NCBI RefSeq assembly: GCF_900102925.1
Contig: NZ_FNKI01000002.1
Coordinates: forward strand, 1,364,001-1,428,000
DNA from: Flagellimonas zhangzhouensis
GTDB lineage: Bacteria > Bacteroidota > Bacteroidia > Flavobacteriales > Flavobacteriaceae
Length of the DNA stretch: 64,000 nt
Reading direction: 5' to 3'
Shown: positions 60,085-64,000 of the stretch, piece after piece
Layout: each line of letters begins with the position of its first letter
Position numbering within the stretch: position 1 is the first letter of the stretch
Position numbers and translations under genes: made by a program
Notes under the pieces: model-generated
The model's database searches: none
The model's input: the letters and a program-made list of their open reading frames with translations, nothing else
What the model was told of the DNA's origin: nothing

Positions 60085-62004
60085 ATGAAAAACACCATTT
60101 CCGAACGCATTGCCGACTTTCTAAAAAACTACCCTCCCTTTAATGCCATGGAGGCAAAACAGCTGGAACAACTTTCCCTTGAGGTGGTAATTATTCACAA
60201 GGAGACCAATACAGTTGTTTTTTCCCAAAATGAAAATCCACATACCCATTTTTATGTGGTAAATAAAGGGGCCGTGGCGCTTTCAAAAACTGGCCAAAGT
60301 CAAATTTTGGATATTTGCGATGAGGGTGATGTATTTGGTTTGCGTCCGTTATTGGCGAATGAAAACTATAAATTAGAAGCCAAGGCCTACGAAGAAACCA
60401 TCTTGTATGCAGTTCCTATCAAGGATTTTAAACCCTTGGCACTCGAAAACAAGCGTATCGGGAACTTTTTGATCGAAAGCTTTGCATCTAACACTGGTAA
60501 CCCCTACTCCATTAAACATCGTGGTAAATTATACGGAGACAACGAGGCAGCAGAACGCTATTCCACCAATAAAATATTGGACCTCCAGCCCATAAAATAT
60601 TCCACCCAACTTATTACTTGCAAAGAAGGAACCAAAATTAAGACCATTGCAGATTTAATGACCAAGCACAATGTGAGCAGTATTTTGGTGGAAAAAGATA
60701 ACCTCCCTTTAGGGATTATCACTGACAAAGATTTAAGAAAGAAGGTGGCTACAGGATTATTTCCCATTACGGCAACAGCCAAATCCATCATGTCATCCCC
60801 CATTATCACCTATCCTAAAGAATTAACATTGGCACAATCCCAAATGGCCATGATGAAGAGCAACATTAGCCATTTAATATTAACAGAAGACGGTACTACG
60901 GAATCAAAATCAGTTGGAATTTTGTCCAAGCACGATATTATGGTCGCTGTGGGAAATAACCCAGCTGTACTGCTACGTGCCATAAAACGAGCCACCGATG
61001 CCAAACGATTGCGGAGTATCAGACATGGTATCATGAATCTTTTACAGGGCTATTTAGACCAAAACATCCCTTTGGGATTGGTCTCTAAAATTATTTCGGA
61101 ACTTAATGATGCCTCCACAAAACAAGTGGTACAAATTGCCTTATCCAAAATGGATGAAGAACCTCCTGTGAAGTTTACTTGGTTAAGTATGGGGAGTCAA
61201 GGTCGGGGAGAACAATTATTGAACACAGACCAAGACAATGCCGTTATTTTTGAAGATGTTCCAGATGAAAAATTGGAAGAAACCCGAAGCTATTTTATTA
61301 AACTAGGGGAACGCATTTCCAAAATGCTCAACACCATCGGATTTGAATATTGCCCAGCGGACATGATGGCCTCCAACCGCTCTTGGTGCCATAGTTTAAC
61401 TGAATGGAAAAATGTAACCGCACATTGGATTCACAATCCAGGACCTGATGAAATTTTATTGTCCTCCATCTTTTTTGATTATAATGTAACCTATGGAGAA
61501 AAAGCACTTGCGGATGAGCTTTCGCACAGTATTTTTGATCATGCTAACCACTATCCTCAATTCTTCACCCATTTGGCAAGTGGTGCATTGCAAAATCCTT
61601 CCCCTTCAGGATTCTTTCGGGATTTTTTGGTGGAACAAGATGGGGAACACAAAGACTTTTTCGATTTAAAACTACGGGCGCTTATGCCCATAATCGACGC
61701 GGCTCGGGTATTGATTTTATCACATTCCATTAAATCCATCAACAATACAGCAGAACGCTATGAAAAGTTGGCGGAATTGGAACCCAACAACAAAGAATTG
61801 TATTTAGCCTGCTCCTATGCCAGCAAAGCTTTGCTCAAATTTAGAACCCGACAAGGTTTATTGCACAACGATTCAGGTCGATACATTGCTTTGGACCAAT
61901 TGAACAAGGAAGAAAAAATAAAACTCAAACGAACTTTTAAGACCATAAAGGATATTCAATCATTGATTGAAGTGCGATTCCAAGTTAAAAACCTCTTGCG
62001 CTAA
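60085..62004 (+). CDS. cNMP-binding/CBS/DUF294 nucleotidyltransferase-like protein
   Basis: The 639-residue cytoplasmic regulator has an N-terminal cyclic-nucleotide-binding domain (about 15-140), a CBS domain pair (about 170-300; VSSILVEKDNLPLGIITDKDL and VGILSKHDIMVA), the DUF294 nucleotidyltransferase-like domain (about 360-470; SMGSQGRGEQLLNTDQDNA) and DUF294_C (about 500-635). Such proteins are encoded next to acetate genes (acs, actP) in many bacteria and probably sense nucleotides. It overlaps the exonuclease gene by one base. Confidence 0.92.
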   Translation: MKNTISERIADFLKNYPPFNAMEAKQLEQLSLEVVIIHKETNTVVFSQNENPHTHFYVVNKGAVALSKTGQSQILDICDEGDVFGLRPLLANENYKLEAKAYEETILYAVPIKDFKPLALENKRIGNFLIESFASNTGNPYSIKHRGKLYGDNEAAERYSTNKILDLQPIKYSTQLITCKEGTKIKTIADLMTKHNVSSILVEKDNLPLGIITDKDLRKKVATGLFPITATAKSIMSSPIITYPKELTLAQSQMAMMKSNISHLILTEDGTTESKSVGILSKHDIMVAVGNNPAVLLRAIKRATDAKRLRSIRHGIMNLLQGYLDQNIPLGLVSKIISELNDASTKQVVQIALSKMDEEPPVKFTWLSMGSQGRGEQLLNTDQDNAVIFEDVPDEKLEETRSYFIKLGERISKMLNTIGFEYCPADMMASNRSWCHSLTEWKNVTAHWIHNPGPDEILLSSIFFDYNVTYGEKALADELSHSIFDHANHYPQFFTHLASGALQNPSPSGFFRDFLVEQDGEHKDFFDLKLRALMPIIDAARVLILSHSIKSINNTAERYEKLAELEPNNKELYLACSYASKALLKFRTRQGLLHNDSGRYIALDQLNKEEKIKLKRTFKTIKDIQSLIEVRFQVKNLLR

Positions 62005-62654
62005 TGTGGCCATTCACTAAGAAAAAGCAACTGGAGCTTCCCGATTTTTGGTGGGAATACGAGGAACATTTCAACGAAAAGCTTCCTGATAGTATCCCTG
62101 AAAATACGTTTGTGGTATTGGATACGGAAACTACTGGTTTTAGTTTGACTCGAGACCGAATGCTTTGCATTGGGGCCTTAAAACTTTTGGACAACAATAT
62201 TGTTGTGAAGGATAGTTTTGAAGTCTACATTGAACAAGAACACTACGATTCGGATAGTGCAGAAATCCATGGAATCCTGAAAAAAAGTAAACGAGATTTG
62301 ATGTCAGAGCTCGAGGCTTTAAAGCAATTTTTGGTGTACGCAAAAAACCACATATTGGTTGGTCACCATGTGATGTTCGACATTAATATGATCAATGCAG
62401 CCTTAAAACGAAATGGGCTACCCAAGCTGAAAAATAAAACTTTGGATACAGAATCACTTTATATTCGAACGCTGTTGATTTCTACCGTGGTTCAAAAAAA
62501 GGAGCGCTATACGCTTGATGATTTGGCCAAAAAGTTCAGTATTTCCCGAAAAGATAGACATACCGCCTTGGGAGATGCCTTTATTACGGCCATTGCCTTT
62601 TTGCGTACCATTGAGAAGTTAAAACCGCAAAAAATAAAGGACCTCCTTAGATAG
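62004..62654 (+). CDS. DnaQ-like 3'-5' exonuclease
   Basis: The 216-residue DEDD-family exonuclease has ExoI FVVLDTETTGFSLTRDRML (Asp-Glu; about 33-51), ExoII VGHHVMFDINMINAAL (Asp) and ExoIII DRHTALGDAF (His and Asp; DEDDh type). It resembles the epsilon/PolC proofreading group but is a stand-alone enzyme with an N-terminal extension of about 30 residues. It is coupled to the DUF294 gene by a one-base overlap. That pair is conserved beside acetate genes; the exonuclease's role there is not known. Confidence 0.92.
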   Translation: MWPFTKKKQLELPDFWWEYEEHFNEKLPDSIPENTFVVLDTETTGFSLTRDRMLCIGALKLLDNNIVVKDSFEVYIEQEHYDSDSAEIHGILKKSKRDLMSELEALKQFLVYAKNHILVGHHVMFDINMINAALKRNGLPKLKNKTLDTESLYIRTLLISTVVQKKERYTLDDLAKKFSISRKDRHTALGDAFITAIAFLRTIEKLKPQKIKDLLR

Positions 62655-62663
62655 AAGGTCCTT
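62637..62663 (-). terminator. terminator of acs inside the exonuclease 3' end
   Basis: The perfect 8-bp stem AAGGACCT/AGGTCCTT overlaps the exonuclease stop codon. On the minus strand it is followed by TTATTTTTTG, so it fits as terminator of the convergent acs gene. Confidence 0.7.
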
Positions 62664-62687
62664 CAACATTAATTAACCAAAATCCAT

Positions 62688-64000
62688 TTATAAGCTTTCC
62701 TTCATAATGGTCTCTACCACTTCTGGATTTAATAAAGTGGAGGTATCACCCAGATTACTGGTGTCTTTGGAAGCTATTTTTCTCAAGATTCTTCTCATGA
62801 TCTTACCACTACGGGTTTTAGGAAGACCTGGAACAAATTGAATTTTATCCAACTTGGCAATTGGGCCAATATGCTCCGTGATCAATTGGTTGATCTCCTT
62901 GCTCAAATTCTCACGGTTACGGGTTTCCCCTGTTTCTTTTAGAATAATGTAACCGTAAAGGGCATTTCCTTTAATATCATGTGGGAATCCAACAATGGCA
63001 GATTCGGCAACCGCTGGGTGCTCGTTAATGGCATCCTCAATAGGTGCAGTACCCAAATTGTGTCCTGATACGATAATCACATCATCTACCCTACCTGTGA
63101 TTCGGTAATACCCTACCTCATCACGTAAAGCACCATCACCAGTAAAATACATATTATCGAAAGCGGAGAAATAAGTTTCTTTATACCGTTGGTGATTGCC
63201 CCAAATAGTTCTTGCAATGGAAGGCCAAGGATATTTGATGCACAAACGACCATCGACCTGATTTCCTTTGATTTCCTTGCCATTTTCATCCATTAAAGCT
63301 GGCTGAATTCCTGGCATGGGCAAGGTAGCATAAGTTGGTTTGGTTGGCGTGGAATACGGAATAGGTGAAATCAAGATTCCTCCAGTTTCCGTTTGCCACC
63401 ATGTATCCACAATCGGACATTTTTTTTCACCTACGTGATCGTTGTACCAGTGCCATGCTTCCTCGTTTATGGGCTCCCCTACCGTTCCTAAAACCTTTAG
63501 AGATGTCAGGTTGAATTTTGTGACAAAATCCAAATTCTCTTTGGCCAAAGCACGAATGGCTGTTGGTGCGGTATAAAACTGTGTTACTTGATGCTTTTGA
63601 ACTACTTCCCAAAAACGTCCAAAATCTGGATAAGAAGGTACACCCTCAAACATTACCGTGGTGGCTCCATTGGCCAAAGGACCATAGACTATATAAGAGT
63701 GCCCCGTAATCCATCCAATATCCGCAGTACACCAATACACATCTTCTTCACGGTATTGGAACACATTTTTAAACGTATAAGCCGTATACACCATGTAACC
63801 TCCTGTGGTATGCACCATCCCTTTAGGGCGACCTGTTGACCCAGAAGTATACAGAATAAACAATGGGTCCTCGGCATCCATAATTTCAGGAACACAATCC
63901 GAATAAGCTTTATCCAACAAAGGTTGAATCCATTGATCACGACCTTCTTTCATGCCAACATCGGCACCCGTTCTTTTGGTTACCAAAACAGTTTTTACAT
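62688..64000 (-). CDS. acs: acetyl-CoA synthetase (C-terminal part; 5' end outside window)
   Basis: AMP-forming acetate-CoA ligase. About 437 codons are in frame and the frame stays open to the window edge, so the true start lies beyond. Adenylation motifs: FILYTSGSTGRPKGMVHTTGG region, VDTWWQTETGG, YFTGDGALRDEVGYYRITGRVDDV (given in part) and the C-terminal GLPKTRSGKIMRR with the acetyl-regulated Lys. It converges with DUF294-exonuclease, a known acetate-metabolism neighbourhood. Confidence 0.95.
   Translation of the reverse strand, partial: VKTVLVTKRTGADVGMKEGRDQWIQPLLDKAYSDCVPEIMDAEDPLFILYTSGSTGRPKGMVHTTGGYMVYTAYTFKNVFQYREEDVYWCTADIGWITGHSYIVYGPLANGATTVMFEGVPSYPDFGRFWEVVQKHQVTQFYTAPTAIRALAKENLDFVTKFNLTSLKVLGTVGEPINEEAWHWYNDHVGEKKCPIVDTWWQTETGGILISPIPYSTPTKPTYATLPMPGIQPALMDENGKEIKGNQVDGRLCIKYPWPSIARTIWGNHQRYKETYFSAFDNMYFTGDGALRDEVGYYRITGRVDDVIIVSGHNLGTAPIEDAINEHPAVAESAIVGFPHDIKGNALYGYIILKETGETRNRENLSKEINQLITEHIGPIAKLDKIQFVPGLPKTRSGKIMRRILRKIASKDTSNLGDTSTLLNPEVVETIMKESL

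Noticed and set aside
1-64000. CRISPR arrays, transposases, integrases or prophage genes
   Set aside because: No regularly spaced repeats and no transposase, integrase or phage structural protein were found on either strand.

Overview
This window looks like chromosomal DNA of a marine-type Flavobacteriaceae (Bacteroidota), close to Muricauda/Allomuricauda/Maribacter. The evidence is AT-rich coding sequence, menaquinone genes, a bacillithiol gene (bshB1), a fused CcsB/CcsA protein, many families typical of this group (DUF2853, DUF2911, DUF4290, DUF6090, SPOR, PIG-L plus Na+/solute symporter), and promoters of the Bacteroidota type (TTTG then TAnnTTTG) with no Shine-Dalgarno sites. The genus is inferred; no rRNA is present.

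Layout. 0-2 kb: the 5' part of a secreted TPR protein (probable sensor kinase) next to a LytTR response regulator, with 21-bp-spaced direct repeats between them. 2-8.2 kb: menA, a SPOR protein, cvfB, DUF2853 and a menaquinone operon (hotdog thioesterase, isochorismate synthase, menD). 8.2-13 kb: an esterase, a secreted unknown, a DadA-like oxidase, a secreted M28 peptidase and tRNA-His. 13-18.8 kb: a TPR histidine kinase, then an operon read leftward of MATE exporter, trans-sulfuration enzyme and bshB1. That operon is preceded by a strongly structured, multi-stem leader (18726-18831) that I cannot assign to a known riboswitch class; it is the best candidate for an undescribed element here. 18.9-27 kb: M14 peptidase, ccsBA, a DUF2520/KdsC-like/Maf operon, and a U32 peptidase-family gene with a ferredoxin. 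28-33 kb: a PIG-L deacetylase, a 33-residue membrane peptide and an SSS symporter in one operon, then DUF2911.

33.4-36 kb: an SRPBCC-SDR-photolyase operon. 36-41 kb: a secreted M20-type amidohydrolase, pirin and a LytS-type TPR kinase with its own 21-bp-spaced repeat. 40.6-48.9 kb: housekeeping genes (murA, DUF4290, DUF493, an ATPase, recQ, fmt, HU, YqgE, a class IV aminotransferase, a START-like protein). The murA product carries Asp in place of the usual catalytic Cys. 49-54 kb: tRNA-Met followed by an AT-rich accessory stretch (alpha/beta hydrolase, YwqK/MORN-like protein, DUF6090, small membrane protein, DUF6624) with a large inverted repeat and gene-poor gaps. 54-58 kb: a lone Tat-exported molybdopterin oxidoreductase subunit, a VOC protein and a second amidohydrolase. 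58.4-60 kb: a TetR-SDR module with two identical operators and near-identical terminators on each side. 60-64 kb: a DUF294 protein and a DnaQ-like exonuclease converging on the 3' part of acs.

Several N-termini are shortened relative to the longest open frame where a promoter, signal peptide or family start indicates it. Four genes too short for usual ORF cut-offs were examined; two (30549-30650, 52738-52911) are well supported, one (46513-46614) is tentative and one (around 994) was rejected.
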